64,000 bases of DNA from Natrinema sp. CBA1119 (GTDB lineage: Archaea > Halobacteriota > Halobacteria > Halobacteriales > Natrialbaceae), in assembly GCF_002572525.1 (NCBI RefSeq), contig NZ_PDBS01000002.1, positions 1 to 64,000 of the forward strand. Reading direction: 5' to 3'. Shown here piece after piece: positions 1 to 9,067 of the stretch. Position numbers and translations under genes: made by a program. The notes below the pieces were generated by a model that made no database searches, was not told the origin of the DNA, and saw only the letters and a program-made list of their open reading frames with translations. Position 1 is the stretch's first letter; each line of letters begins with the position of its first letter.

Positions 1-681
1 ATGATGGAGCACGTCGACGATATCGCGGCGAAAATCGTGTTAGCCACGAGCGACGGTGACTCCATCCGCCAAATCGCTCACAAGGTCGACGGGACCTACT
101 CGTGGGTGTACACCTGGATCGAACGCTTAGAGGATATCGATGTCGTCGAGCGAAACGACGGCGTTCACGTGACCGCACCCACTGTCCGTGAAGGGTACGC
201 TCATGCCATGGAAGCAATCAGTCGGCAGTCTCCGCCAACCACCGCAGAGGCGTACGTGTTGCCACACTTTTCACAGATGGCGTTCACATATACCAAAATC
301 GACGCTGTCTATGTGTGGACACATGGTGGGTACCAGATTGCACGCGGTTCCGACGCCTATCCTGTATTTATGCGCGTTCATGATACGGACGTTGAACAAT
401 GGATATCGTTCTTCGAGCGATATGGGATTCCGAGCACCGTTGGCGAGCGCGATGACAGTGTTATCGACGACGCCCCAGGAGAGATCTACTACAGCTTGTA
501 CCCAACGACCGAACAGTTCGATCAAGAGTGGGTAGATGGTAACCCAGTGATTCCATTAGCCGAGGCAGTCGAGTACATGCAGGAGTATCGCTGGAATTTC
601 GAGCCAGCATTACAGATGATCGCCGACGAATATGAGGTCGACATCGACGTTGATCGGTCCAGCTACATTCCATCGCAATGA
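1..681 (+). CDS. AbiEi-like winged-helix antitoxin/regulator
   Basis: 226-aa protein starting at the first base of the window, so the true start could lie upstream; a double ATG is present. Residues about 1-60 look like a winged helix-turn-helix (IRQIAHKVDGTYSWVYTWIE) followed by an uncharacterised alpha/beta C-terminal part. Its stop overlaps the start of the downstream nucleotidyltransferase by four bases (ATGA), so the two are translationally coupled. An HTH protein directly before a GGWAV-type nucleotidyltransferase is the layout of AbiE type IV toxin-antitoxin systems, in which the first protein represses the operon and counteracts the second. The family call is from layout and HTH, not a strong match to bacterial AbiEi; it could be another HTH family. 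Confidence 0.7.
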   Translation: MMEHVDDIAAKIVLATSDGDSIRQIAHKVDGTYSWVYTWIERLEDIDVVERNDGVHVTAPTVREGYAHAMEAISRQSPPTTAEAYVLPHFSQMAFTYTKIDAVYVWTHGGYQIARGSDAYPVFMRVHDTDVEQWISFFERYGIPSTVGERDDSVIDDAPGEIYYSLYPTTEQFDQEWVDGNPVIPLAEAVEYMQEYRWNFEPALQMIADEYEVDIDVDRSSYIPSQ

Positions 682-1364
682 GTCTCCCCGAACGTGAGAA
701 CGAGCTCTTATCGACGCTTCAAGCAATTATCAATGCCGGTCACCCATACGTTCTCGTCGGTGGATGGGCTGTCACTGCATTCAATCAACGGTTCTCAACC
801 GATGTGGATCTCGTCATCCCTGAGACGGCATTAAAAGAATACGAATCCTTCCTTGCTGAACACGGGTACGAGCGGACTAACGAGTACGATACAAGTGCAC
901 TCTACGAAGGGCGCTTCATTCAGTTTTCGAAAGATGTTGGTAACCCAGTGAGCATTGAGTTGTTGGTGAACGCACTTCGGTGCCGACAGACAGACGCAGA
1001 GTGGTCGTATCGATACCTCACACAACATTCACAGCCAGCGACTGTCGGGCGGACGCTTACAGTTGATGCTCAGATCCCAGAACAAGAGTTGTTGCTGGCA
1101 ATCAAGCTCCATAGCGGTCGATTAACGGATATTCGTGACGTAATCGCGGCTGCGACGGATGCAGACTTTGACCGCGTCGAAACTCATCTCCATCGGGGGG
1201 ACCCAAGAGCGCTCTCCACCCAGCTTGAAGACATTCTCGAGCAATTGGCTGATGAATCGTTCATCGATGCCTTCAAAGGCGAATTCCAACAGAAAACTAT
1301 CCCAGAGGACGACATCAAACGGGTCCGCAGGTTTCTTCGTGATCAGCAAGACCGACTCAAATAA
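678..1364 (+). CDS. AbiEii-like nucleotidyltransferase (type IV toxin candidate)
   Basis: 228-aa protein of the DNA polymerase beta-like nucleotidyltransferase fold. The signature is seen near the N-terminus: LVGGWAVTAFNQRFSTDVDL, giving the GG(W) element and the DxD metal-binding pair; a further acidic strand follows around residue 95 (SIELLVNAL). AbiEii proteins act as toxins by transferring nucleotides to tRNA or other targets; cytoplasmic. Coupled by ATGA overlap to the HTH gene in front. The C-terminal helical part ends in a basic tail. Intact by length and motifs. Could instead be a stand-alone minimal nucleotidyltransferase, but the coupled HTH gene favours a toxin-antitoxin pair that helps maintain the replicon or limits viruses. 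Confidence 0.75.
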   Translation: MSLPERENELLSTLQAIINAGHPYVLVGGWAVTAFNQRFSTDVDLVIPETALKEYESFLAEHGYERTNEYDTSALYEGRFIQFSKDVGNPVSIELLVNALRCRQTDAEWSYRYLTQHSQPATVGRTLTVDAQIPEQELLLAIKLHSGRLTDIRDVIAAATDADFDRVETHLHRGDPRALSTQLEDILEQLADESFIDAFKGEFQQKTIPEDDIKRVRRFLRDQQDRLK

Positions 1365-1437
1365 TCGGAACCACCTGTCTCTTCGGTATGCAGAAAGTGT
1401 TGGTTTAATATCCGTTCAGTATAGATCTGTCTGCTAT

Positions 1438-1992
1438 ATGACTGAGCCAACGGAGACAATTGAGATCGAGAACGTGGTTGCGTCGAGGGGGATCGACTAG
1501 GAACTCAATTTCGAACAGTTAGGAGAGGATCTAGATAGCGTGGAATATGATCCCGAGCAATTCCCTACTCGTGTATCGGACTCAAGATCCGAACGCCGCT
1601 GCCCTCATTTTCTGGCCGGGAATATTGTCTCTACCGGGGCCAATAGTGAAGAAGCTGTTCAAGAGTCGCTGACCATCGGTTTTGCTGCACTACGAGAGCT
1701 CGGAATCACAGTCATGGAATCACCTACGATTGAGATTCAAAACATCGTCAGCAGTGTTGACTTCAGACATCAGCTTAACCTCAACGCAATTGCGATCGGG
1801 CTTGGACTGGAAGTGGTGTAGTACGAACTCGAACAGTTCCCGAGACTGGTGTACCGGACAGATGAGCTGGATGTGGTGATTCTGCTCTTCGGTAGCGGGA
1901 AACTGGTGATCATCGGCGGATCACAGCTGAACGATACCGAGCACGCGATCGAAACTATTGCAGTTACCTTCAGCGACTTAAATCTCTTGTAG
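1438..1992 (+). pseudogene. tbp: TATA-binding protein (TBP) pseudogene
   Basis: From the ATG at 1438 the frame reads MTEPTETIEIENVVASRGID then TAG (1498-1500), continues as a TBP saddle repeat, meets a second TAG (1819-1821), and ends at 1990-1992 after a second repeat with an intact look (EQFPRLVYRTDELDVVILLF). In living TBPs the first stop falls on the Gln of GIGQEL and the second on a Glu before YE.EQFP. Between about 1575 and 1617 the shifted frame is the TBP-like one (VYRTQDPNAAALIF), so a pair of compensating indels scrambles this stretch. The gene therefore has two nonsense codons and two frameshifts and cannot make a normal TBP. Haloarchaeal plasmids often carry extra tbp copies; this one is decayed although both tfb-like genes nearby are open. 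Confidence 0.9.
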
Positions 1993-2567
1993 GTGGAACG
2001 CGTTTCTCTGATAGACTGGTTGATGGGGTGCCGGACACTCTTATACGAGCAGATAGATACTATCAGTAATGAGGGACGAGAAGCCACTGATGTCCTACCA
2101 GTTGACCACCCGTTGATCTCTGTGCCGCCCTTGATCTGATCAAGTGTGACCATCTCATCGTCGATATGAGTCGGATACTCGTGATCTTCCGGAACACGGT
2201 TTTCAACGTCGAGGTCCGTCACGGGATCTTGGAGTCTGCTGGTCAGGTTTCTATCGAAGTGCTCGATGCACCATTACAGGCAGCAGCTACTGGAAACATG
2301 CTGATAGAACAGTTTTTGAAGCAACTGGAAACCACGACAGAGACGGACTGGCGTGACACGCCCGCAGACAATTGACCGAATTTGACCAGCTTCGACACGA
2401 TATCGGAATGCACCGACTACTGGGAGGGCCATTGATGCCATTGAAATTAAGTTCTCCACCGTATTCACGCTCTAGGCCGTCGAACTAAGCTAGACGTGAA
2501 ATCAACACCGTTAACTGCTGTTTCTTGCTTTTCCCTCCCATGGGAATACCTCTGGTGGTGATGCTCA
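1993..2567. other. Gap without a supported gene
   Basis: A 69-codon open frame at 2166-2375 exists, but it has no recognisable domain and its neighbouring frames are full of stops. Nothing else could be supported here. Confidence 0.5.
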
Positions 2568-2945
2568 GTGGCGACGGATAAGGATGATCCGACGGCATCC
2601 CCTGACACTATTTCGTCCCTCTCACTCGATACGGTACTGGAGGTCCTGTCCAATCAGCGTCGCCGGTTTGCTCTCTATACCCTCATCGATACCTCAACCG
2701 ATGTCGTTGACCTTCAGACGCTCATCGAGGACGTGGCAACGTTGGAAGCAGCACGTGCGGACGAAGCACTCACCCGTGACCGGTACCTGGCGGTCGGGAG
2801 TGACCTGTATCACTGGCACCTCCCGGTACTGACGGATGTCGGAATTGTTGAAACCGACACACGAAGTGGAAGCATTCGGTACTCGCGAACCGATCTGCTG
2901 GAAACATGGGCTGGCCGTGTGAGACAGGATGAACTGCCTAGGTGA
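2568..2945 (+). CDS. DUF7344-like winged-helix protein
   Basis: 125-aa cytoplasmic protein starting at GTG 2568. After an acidic N-terminal tail it has the haloarchaeal DUF7344-like signature LDTVLEVLSNQRRRFALYTL, then a helix with acidic insert (VDLQTLIEDVATLEA) and the recognition part LYHWHLPVLTDVGIVETDTR, followed by a short wing and tail. This family is a winged HTH thought to bind DNA; no target is known. It stands alone between the tbp relic and the SUI1 gene. Intact by length (family members are typically 100-180 aa). The family name is from remembered signature similarity. Confidence 0.75.
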   Translation: MATDKDDPTASPDTISSLSLDTVLEVLSNQRRRFALYTLIDTSTDVVDLQTLIEDVATLEAARADEALTRDRYLAVGSDLYHWHLPVLTDVGIVETDTRSGSIRYSRTDLLETWAGRVRQDELPR

Positions 2946-3067
2946 GGACTGTCGCTGCTTCTTTTCAGCAGACCAGCGGGGTCTTGGAGTGAACGACCGC
3001 TCGAGACGAATGGCTACCGTTCAGTGAGGATACTATTTTGTAGCTGTGGCATTGATTCTCTAGCGCC

Positions 3068-3361
3068 ATGGCTAATGTCTGCTCGACGTGTGGATTGCCT
3101 GCAGAACTGTGCATCTGTGACGACGTCGCAAAAGAGTCGCAGCAGATCACAATCCGCATAGACGAGCGCAGTTACGACAAGGAAGTCACAGTATTCGCTG
3201 GATTCTCCGTCGGTGATGTCAATCTTCAGGCACTGGCATCGGACCTAAAGTCACAGTTTGCGTGCGGGGGGACCGTTACCGACGAGACGATCGAACTTCA
3301 GGGGAATCACACTGGACGCATCAAAGAATACCTCCGGGAGCATGGGATCACTGTCGCATGA
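3068..3361 (+). CDS. Translation initiation factor aIF1/SUI1 paralogue
   Basis: 97-aa SUI1-domain protein. N-terminus carries two Cys pairs ([16 protein letters not shown]) typical of haloarchaeal aIF1, followed by the SUI1 fold with ACGGTV and [15 protein letters not shown], the hallmark of the family. aIF1 binds the small ribosomal subunit and helps fidelity of start-codon selection. The basic loop reads [10 protein letters not shown], whereas my memory of the chromosomal haloarchaeal form is nearer DERRYGKEVT, so one basic residue is lost. Full length for the family. The position beside tbp/tfb-like genes suggests a cluster of alternative basal information-processing factors. It may be a second, specialised copy; the organism should have another one elsewhere. 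Confidence 0.92.
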   Translation: MANVCSTCGLPAELCICDDVAKESQQITIRIDERSYDKEVTVFAGFSVGDVNLQALASDLKSQFACGGTVTDETIELQGNHTGRIKEYLREHGITVA

Positions 3362-3419
3362 TTTATCTACTGATCGGTACCCAATGTCTGCCATACAAGA
3401 TACGAGATCAGGGTGTGAA

Positions 3420-3967
3420 ATGAACGGTATAGGACTTGCTCCCGGGCAATATGTGATCGACCGAGATGACGATGATCCTGATCTTGCAGCCGTTGTCCAG
3501 TATCCCGGTACGACTATCGCAGAGACACGCGTTACCTATCCCAACGGGAAGGAACGAACCGTCGCAGAGGATAATCCCGCGTACGAAGCGGACGAGCCGG
3601 CCGTAACGGTCGCCTTTGTGGAGTCAGGACTCGACCAGAGCTGGCCGGAGTGGCGTGACAGTAGCGCCGAAGACCTCTCTGACGGCATCCAAGACCACGG
3701 CGTGAAGTGTTATACCTTTCCAGAAGCACGGCTCACGCCGGTACAAACCGAAGCCGATTCAGCGGTATCCCCGCAGAGAACTGTTGAGATAGATGCGTTG
3801 CAGACACGGCTCGAGGATGCGGAATGGTCGGTCACTCTGGCCGATGACGGGGCGTTAATCGCCGAGAAAATGGGAGACCGGTATCGGACACACCGACAGG
3901 GCAGGTTGACGGCGAGGGCCAGCTCCGCGGCCCTCTGGAGAATCTCGTGGCGCACTATAGGAAGTGA
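3420..3967 (+). pseudogene. Haloarchaeal conserved protein, frameshifted near C-terminus
   Basis: Open from ATG 3420 (MNGIGLAPGQYVIDRDDDDP) for about 155 codons of acidic haloarchaeal-type protein, up to about 3890 (GDRYR). The reading then drifts into an arginine-rich frame, while another frame gives the natural acidic ending DTPTGQVDGEGQLRGPLENL and stops at 3965-3967. So a single indel around 3890 breaks the last 25 residues. An ATG at 3384 is an alternative start. No domain was recognised; the protein looks soluble. The indel could be a real mutation or a sequencing error. It lies 58 bases after the aIF1 gene, same strand. Confidence 0.55.
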
Positions 3968-4000
3968 CTCCCTGTACTGACCGCACGAGTATCGCCCGGA

Positions 4001-4276
4001 GCAAGGTTTAGCCCGGTCACCGCACAACGTGTTCGTATACCGTTCAGTGTTAGCTGGCAGACACTCCTCAACAAACTCGCCGACCTTCTGGAGGACGAAA
4101 CGCTCATTACTCCGCTATCGCACAAACGGTTTTTGATCACCGATGTCCAGAAGCACCGTGTCATCGTTCGATTTGTGGGGCCGGGTGAGAATGCCTTGTT
4201 TAGACGCGGTATAGGTCGTTCTAGACTGTTTGTGTACACGCTACGAGATTGGTATCGAGAGACGCTTCTAATCTAG
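4001..4276 (+). pseudogene. Fragment of a haloarchaeal hypothetical protein
   Basis: No start codon, but one frame from about 4001 reads as protein: FSPVTAQRVRIPFSVSWQTL, then LLEDETLITPLSHKRFLITD and VQKHRVIVRFVGPGENALF, ending at a TAG at 4274-4276. The amphipathic, acidic pattern with SWQTLL and ITPLS resembles a small haloarchaeal family I recall but cannot name. The C-terminal part (RRGIGRSRLFVYTLRD) looks frameshifted. Function unknown. Confidence 0.4.
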
Positions 4277-4335
4277 TTGACCGGAAGTAGCCACACTGTC
4301 TGAACTCAGGAGCGTCTAAACACGGCCGAGTCAGA

Positions 4336-4581
4336 CTATTCTTCGATAGTCTCACTCGAGTCGATGACGCGGACACTGAGAACGAGGAGTGAGACGATTT
4401 TCGCTTCGATCCATGATTCGACGGAGCAATACGTCGGATTTAGATTCGCTGCATCCGTATCGAGAGCTGCGTTCGGGAAATCGCCGTGCATATCACAGAC
4501 CCAGTGGGCTTCACCGTACCGCAAAACCGGGTCCATTGCTGTCCCACAGACGGGGCAGGTGGCTCGTCCGGGAGCGCTCAT
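4336..4581 (-). CDS. Small zinc-ribbon protein coupled to the TFB-like gene
   Basis: 81-aa protein beginning ATG at 4581, overlapping the stop of the upstream TFB-like gene by four bases, so it is translated from the same transcript. Residues 9-34 contain two Cys/His pairs, CPVCGTAMDPVLRYGEAHWV then CDMHGDF, a likely zinc-binding module; the rest (SVESWIEAKIVSLLVLSVRV) is a hydrophobic helix followed by an acidic end. The TFB-like protein in front lacks its own zinc ribbon, so this partner could supply one in trans; that is inference. No named family recognised. Confidence 0.6.
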   Translation of the reverse strand: MSAPGRATCPVCGTAMDPVLRYGEAHWVCDMHGDFPNAALDTDAANLNPTYCSVESWIEAKIVSLLVLSVRVIDSSETIEE

Positions 4582-5558
4582 CGCTGCTCCGCGAGAGCAA
4601 CGACGGGGTCTTCGTCTGTACGCTCCATGTGTTCGACAAAGTCTTCGTAACGGGCGCGAATCGTGGACTCACCGACTCCCGTGACGGTCGCCAATTCCGT
4701 CGTGCTTGTGGCTATCTCCGCGGCATTCGCAACGTACAACCACGCTCCAGCAAGGATTCCTAAACACCGTTTGTTCCGTGCCCAATCGGTCGTCCGTGCC
4801 TCGGCGAGGAGTTCGTCGACAAACGACACCGCCTCGGGAGACGCATTGGGAAACTGGATCTCGAACAGTTTGCTTCCCGTCGCCTCGAGGAGGTTGTCTC
4901 GCCGCTTGCGAAGGGTCGCAGTCGAAATATCGAAGTGGGAGGCAAGATCGGCCTGTGAGAGTTCGACGTCGGTCGGTGAACAGACGACGTAGAGAACTGC
5001 GGCGGCATACGTATAGGGAGAAACACCGCTCGTCGCGCCGGCGGCGTCCCTGGTTCGGGCGAGACACATAGCTCGCTTTCGAACGACGTCTGGCAACGCA
5101 AGTTCCTCACAACACGTCTCAATAAGCGTCTCCGGATCGGCGAGCGGAACCTCGATCTCGAGCCTCTGCGAGAGGCGCTGCATTTCACCGATGATCTGCT
5201 CCTTTGAGAAGGGCGGCCGATCGGCTATGACAGTGACTCGCACCGGCTGCTCGCGAAGCCGACACGCGATGAGCAGACACGCGGCGGCAGTACGTTGGGG
5301 CGATATGACCCGGATATTGTTTCGTTGTAACTCTTCGGCGAGTATCGTCGCGTACCGTCCGATCGAATCGTCGACATCAAGTTCCGTTACTATTGCCGTG
5401 ATCGCCGCTGAAACTGGTTTGTCTGTCATCTCGTCTTGATCTCCGATGGCGGGTGATTCCGCATAGTATCCGGTAACTACATCACCTGATTCGATCGCGG
5501 TTCGTACAGAGTTCAACGTCATCGATCCGTATGAACGTTTTCTTAATTCGTGTTCCAT
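4578..5558 (-). CDS. Divergent TFB-like factor without zinc ribbon
   Basis: 326-aa protein made of cyclin-like repeats. Residues about 60-130 (SIGRYATILAEELQ to MQRLSQRLEIEV) and about 145-225 (LPDVVRKRAMCLA to ADLASHFDISTATLRKRRDN) match the two core repeats of archaeal TFB, the second ending in the helix-turn-helix that reads BRE. A third half-repeat follows (GILAGAWLYVANAA, TGVGESTIRARYEDF). The N-terminal CxxC zinc ribbon and B-finger that recruit RNA polymerase are missing, which is unusual. It may compete with ordinary TFB or act as a specialised regulator. Start could be 5558 or an internal ATG near 5522. Followed by an overlapping zinc-ribbon gene. Confidence 0.75.
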   Translation of the reverse strand: MEHELRKRSYGSMTLNSVRTAIESGDVVTGYYAESPAIGDQDEMTDKPVSAAITAIVTELDVDDSIGRYATILAEELQRNNIRVISPQRTAAACLLIACRLREQPVRVTVIADRPPFSKEQIIGEMQRLSQRLEIEVPLADPETLIETCCEELALPDVVRKRAMCLARTRDAAGATSGVSPYTYAAAVLYVVCSPTDVELSQADLASHFDISTATLRKRRDNLLEATGSKLFEIQFPNASPEAVSFVDELLAEARTTDWARNKRCLGILAGAWLYVANAAEIATSTTELATVTGVGESTIRARYEDFVEHMERTDEDPVVALAEQR

Positions 5559-5801
5559 CCAGTACGAACGTACGACGACGTCGGGCGCGATATGACCTGA
5601 TCAGACACGCCGCACAATATGATTCCTATTTAGACTTGAGAGCGATGATACTCTCGCTGTGCGTGCAGGAATCACGTCGGATATCAGATGGAATACGATG
5701 CGCGTACTACTGCCGAGCATCGATTTCCGAGTCGGTTACTGCAGGCTCGGACTCATAGTGATTAAGGAGGTTATTTACCGATAAACGTAGTAGAGTTGGC
5801 A

Positions 5802-6870
5802 ATGGGTCGGCTCGACGATATCACGCTTGAGGAACTCTATGACCTCAAGGAGCAGATAGACGAAGGGAAGCCGCGAGATCGTGTTCTCGCGGCGATCGGG
5901 CGCAAGCAAGGCGATCAACTGGATACGTTGGCTGACCGTCATGGAGTCGTCGAGAAAACGATCCGCAACTGGCTCGATCAGTTCGAGGAAGAACCGATCG
6001 AGAAAGCCCCCTACGACGCTCCTCGACCAGGAGGCTCAGCAAAGATCGAGGGACAAGACCGTGAGCATCTCTTCGAACAGTTGCAACAGCCACCAACCGA
6101 ACTCGGCTATGATCAGCAAGCGTGGTCAGCGAAGCTTCTGCTTCACCACGTCAACGAGGAGTACAGCGTCGAATACCACGAGGACTACGCATACGAGTTG
6201 TTGAGAGAGGCCGTGCTGTCCTTGTGGACAGCACGGCCTCAACACTATGAAGCTGATCCCGAATAGAAGGCCGAGTTTCAGCAGACAGTCGAAAAAAAGA
6301 TCCGAACTGAGCGAGAAAACCGTCGTTGTCGTCGATCAGTTCACCAAGCACGTTGGTACCGTCCAGCGACGTGGCTGGTACCCGATCGGCTCGAATACGA
6401 CTATAGAGACGACGAGTTCCTGGGAGTCGGTGACAGTGCTTGGCGCTGTCACCGACGACGGTGACAGCTTCTACTGCTGGACAGAGGAGAACTTGACCAG
6501 GTTTCACAGAATTCGGCTGTTGGAGGCGTTGACCGACAAGTTTGGTGAGGAATTAGTGGTATTTCTTGACCGAGCCGGCTACTTCTATGCGAGGGATCTT
6601 TGGGAGCACGTGAGCGGAGAGCGCGAGACCGAAACTGTCGGAGACAGTTCGGTCTTGTACGTGCGCGGTGACGATCTCGAAGTGTGGTACTTCCCATCGA
6701 AGCTCCCCGAACTGAAGGCCGTTGAAGGGTACTGTGACCAGCTGCAAGAGTGGTTCAAGTACCGCCTTATTCCAGACCTCTCGACGCTGGAAGACTACAT
6801 TCCACGAGGACTGAGCGTAATCAACGAACCAAACATTTGGCCGTACCTTACTGGTAAAGATTCGTCTTAA
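5802..6870 (+). pseudogene. IS630-family transposase, broken
   Basis: First part (ATG 5802 to TAG 6264) is the N-terminal HTH domain (DRVLAAIGRKQGDQLDTLAD, EKTIRNWLDQF). The DDE catalytic part follows in another frame from about 6315: first Asp in TVVVVDQFTKHVG, second in VVFLDRAGYF, and Glu in LPELKAVEGYCDQL, ending at 6870. The TAG (6264-6266) falls where family members read an acidic residue, and the catalytic frame is offset by one after the A7 run at 6292-6298, so no full transposase can be made. Some IS630 elements use slippage at such A runs, but here the needed direction (+1) and the extra stop argue for decay. Confidence 0.85.
6207..6240. repeat. Perfect 15-bp inverted repeat inside the transposase gene
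   Basis: Arm GAGGCCGTGCTGTCC at 6207-6221, loop TTGT, and exact complement at 6226-6240. It lies in coding sequence (EAVLSLWTARP). As RNA it would form a very stable hairpin 24 bases before the in-frame stop. It could be chance, templated repair between quasi-palindromic arms, or a selected structure. Confidence 0.8.
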
Positions 6871-6877
6871 TCACTAT

Positions 6878-7357
6878 CAGAGGTCAGTTAGTTCACCAGA
6901 GCGACTCGTTTGATCGATTTCCTCATACTGGATGAGAGTTTCAAGCCAAGAGTAGTCCCCAAGACCAGTAGGAAGCGGAATTTCTGAACTCATTCTCCTT
7001 GCTGAGAAATGGTTCTGTTTTCTTATAAAGAATCGGTATCTTGACTGTAGCGATATTATCCAGCAAGAAAATATTTGTTTTTGTTGTTGACTATGGTGCA
7101 GAGTTCTGTTGGTAAAGTCTTGGACACTGTATAGATCACTTGTTAGCGGATATTTTCTCACTTCATTCGAATGACTACCTCAGCGAAGAGTCTTGGAAGG
7201 ACGGATAGAGGGTGTCATAGAACTCTTTCCAAGAGGTTCATTTCAACAGTTATGTGGTCGAACCAGCCGTTAGGTAGGTCTACGAACTGATCAACAAGAT
7301 ACCATCTCGCTTTCCCTATGAGCAATAGTTAACTCATATCATCACACAAGGTTAGAT
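6878..7357. other. Gap without a supported gene
   Basis: About 480 bases, AT-richer than the surroundings, no convincing coding frame, RNA gene or repeat seen. Probably contains the promoter of the small gene at 7358. Confidence 0.5.
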
Positions 7358-7552
7358 ATGACGGGCGAAGGTGAGAGACAGCGGGCAGCAGCAGTCTGTG
7401 AAAACTGTGGGACTGCCCATGCAGTACATCTTGGGCCTGACGGCGAAATACGGCCCATTGGGAGCGGACGAGATGACTCTTGTCCATGTGGCGATGGTGA
7501 TCTTCGTATTCTCAGCAACGATGGGTCCGTTCTCAAAGATGTAGATATGTAA
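7358..7552 (+). CDS. Small double zinc-knuckle protein
   Basis: 64-aa protein starting ATG 7358. It has two Cys pairs, VCENCGTAHAVHLG and DSCPCGDGDLRIL, consistent with one rubredoxin-like zinc ribbon. The rest is acidic and soluble with no membrane segment. Such micro-proteins are common in Halobacteria, where a few affect biofilm or phosphate responses, but no function can be assigned to this one from sequence. It stands alone. Confidence 0.6.
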   Translation: MTGEGERQRAAAVCENCGTAHAVHLGPDGEIRPIGSGRDDSCPCGDGDLRILSNDGSVLKDVDM

Positions 7553-7943
7553 AGGGGTAGCTGAGTGTGCTGGCAACTATATCCTCTGTACTGAACGGCG
7601 CACCTTTCGTCACGGTTCTCAAAAGACAAACGCAGTGGGGGTGACGGCTGCATTTGCTCACGGTATGAATCGCAGATAGCCGAGGGTTTAGTGCAAGGTT
7701 CTCGGGGATTGGTTGGCGCACGATTCACTGCGTAACCTGCCTGGGTGTGCCAGTAACGCGTTGAGGGCAGATCAACAGAATGTTAGAAAGTAACATGGAT
7801 AGCCATTTGGCCGTCCATTGCAGGCTTATAGTGATTATCTGGGTGACAGTCTGCGGAGAAACCAGCAGTGCGTGGTTCTCCCCTGTACTGAACGCGAATT
7901 TTCTAACCAACTCTGAATAAAGAATTCGGATTGCCAACTACTG
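7553..7943. other. Gap without a supported gene
   Basis: About 390 bases between convergent genes. A short string TATAGTGATTA near 7828 resembles an IS630 end but has no partner. Nothing else supported. Confidence 0.45.
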
Positions 7944-8507
7944 TTAACGATTGAACGTCCCATCCGGAGCAGGGGTGATCACAGTTCGGATCTCGAGATC
8001 AACACGTCTAAGATGCTTGCAACCACCAGTGGGCTGGCGTTGTTCATAATCTGGGCAGGTACACGTCTTCACCTCGACATCGACGATGTAGGTGTTCCCG
8101 CTCTCGCTAACAATTTCGTAGATAGGGTCTACCCTGACAAACCAGACATCCCTCTCTTCGCTCAATGCACGCCGGGTTCGTGGATTCTCGATCGAGTAGC
8201 CACCGGCCTCGAGCGGGGTCGGTGGAGCTGGTGTCTCACAGTGGGCGATGAACTGGCTACGACAATTTCGTTCTTGACCGCAGTTCCGGCAGCGCCAGTA
8301 GCGCGTTCGGTACTCAAAACCATCAGTGAGGTTGATCTCGTACGGTGTTGGCTCCGCGCCTGGCAGCCACTCGTCGATGGCGACGAGTTCGTGCCCGTTC
8401 AGTTGAGCAATGTCGCCGGAATAGCGTCGCTCTCGGTCACTTGTGTCGTTGCAGTCATGGTGGTGGTCCTGGTGTTGTTCGCGAGGGATCGGTCGATCTG
8501 TACTCAT
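7944..8507 (-). CDS. SWIM zinc-finger protein
   Basis: 187-aa protein read from ATG 8507 (MSTDRPIPREQHQDHHHDCN); the longer upstream frame is serine/arginine-rich and looks non-coding. The middle has a Cys4-type ribbon (YWRCRNCGQERNCRSQF). The C-terminus has the SWIM signature CTCPDYEQRQPTGGCKHLRR, that is CxC..CxH, a zinc-binding module found in haloarchaeal DNA-associated and transposon-linked proteins. Probably a nucleic-acid or protein-binding accessory protein. Family members are commonly of this size. Monocistronic on the minus strand. Confidence 0.75.
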   Translation of the reverse strand: MSTDRPIPREQHQDHHHDCNDTSDRERRYSGDIAQLNGHELVAIDEWLPGAEPTPYEINLTDGFEYRTRYWRCRNCGQERNCRSQFIAHCETPAPPTPLEAGGYSIENPRTRRALSEERDVWFVRVDPIYEIVSESGNTYIVDVEVKTCTCPDYEQRQPTGGCKHLRRVDLEIRTVITPAPDGTFNR

Positions 8508-9067
8508 GGGTACTCTCGAGGCAAACATCGTCGCGCCTCGCCCATCAGGCGCGAAAAAACGGCTTCGAGAGCGGGTTGTCGGTGGAGGAGAGTAGTTTCT
8601 GACTGGAACGAGCGATCTCCGTTCCTTCAGATTCTTTCCTCGAGTGAGATCAGGTCCAGACGGCAAGTCCTTCGTCGAGGACTCGAGTGGGGGACACACA
8701 GACGATGACGATCGACGCGCCGAAAGCGGCGGGTTTCGAATCGGTGACACATTTCATCTAGAATTGGCGGCTATCGTTCGCCGCCTACCAGGACGATCGC
8801 TGGCGTATCGAACTCGAGAAGAGTAGCTACCTGATCTCGGCGGGATTTGGATGGGTCAGTAGGACGGTTCCGACACACTTGGAATCGGAGCAGGGTTGAT
8901 ATAGGACAGGACGAACATATTCACTGTCGCGTTCCCACCGCGCGACACGATCCAATCAGCACCCAACCCTACTGATCTAGTTTCCATGCCGCCAGGCGGC
9001 CATCCCCCTGTGCCTATCCGGGCGGCATTTTGAGGTCTTTTCGAGGCGATCAAACGCCGAGCGATAG
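8508..9067. other. Gap without a supported gene
   Basis: About 560 bases. Several short open frames overlap but none has a protein-like pattern; it should hold the promoter of the SWIM gene at its left end. No repeats or RNA genes seen. Confidence 0.45.

Larger units (their letters stand above)
5758..6874 (+). mobile_element. IS630-family element, defective
   Basis: Bounded by inverted ends: ATAGTGATTAAG at 5755-5766 and its complement at 6866-6877. IS630 elements duplicate TA; TA is present at 5756-5757 and 6875-6876. It contains one transposase gene, broken by an in-frame stop and a frameshift. A fragment of the same family lies at 47035-47246. Confidence 0.8.

Noticed and set aside
2166..2375. 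69-codon frame after the tbp relic
   Set aside because: No domain, no good start context and no neighbours; could not be supported as a gene.
7820..7840. TATAGTGATTA resembling an IS630 end
   Set aside because: No partner end or transposase fragment nearby; a short AT-rich match is likely chance.
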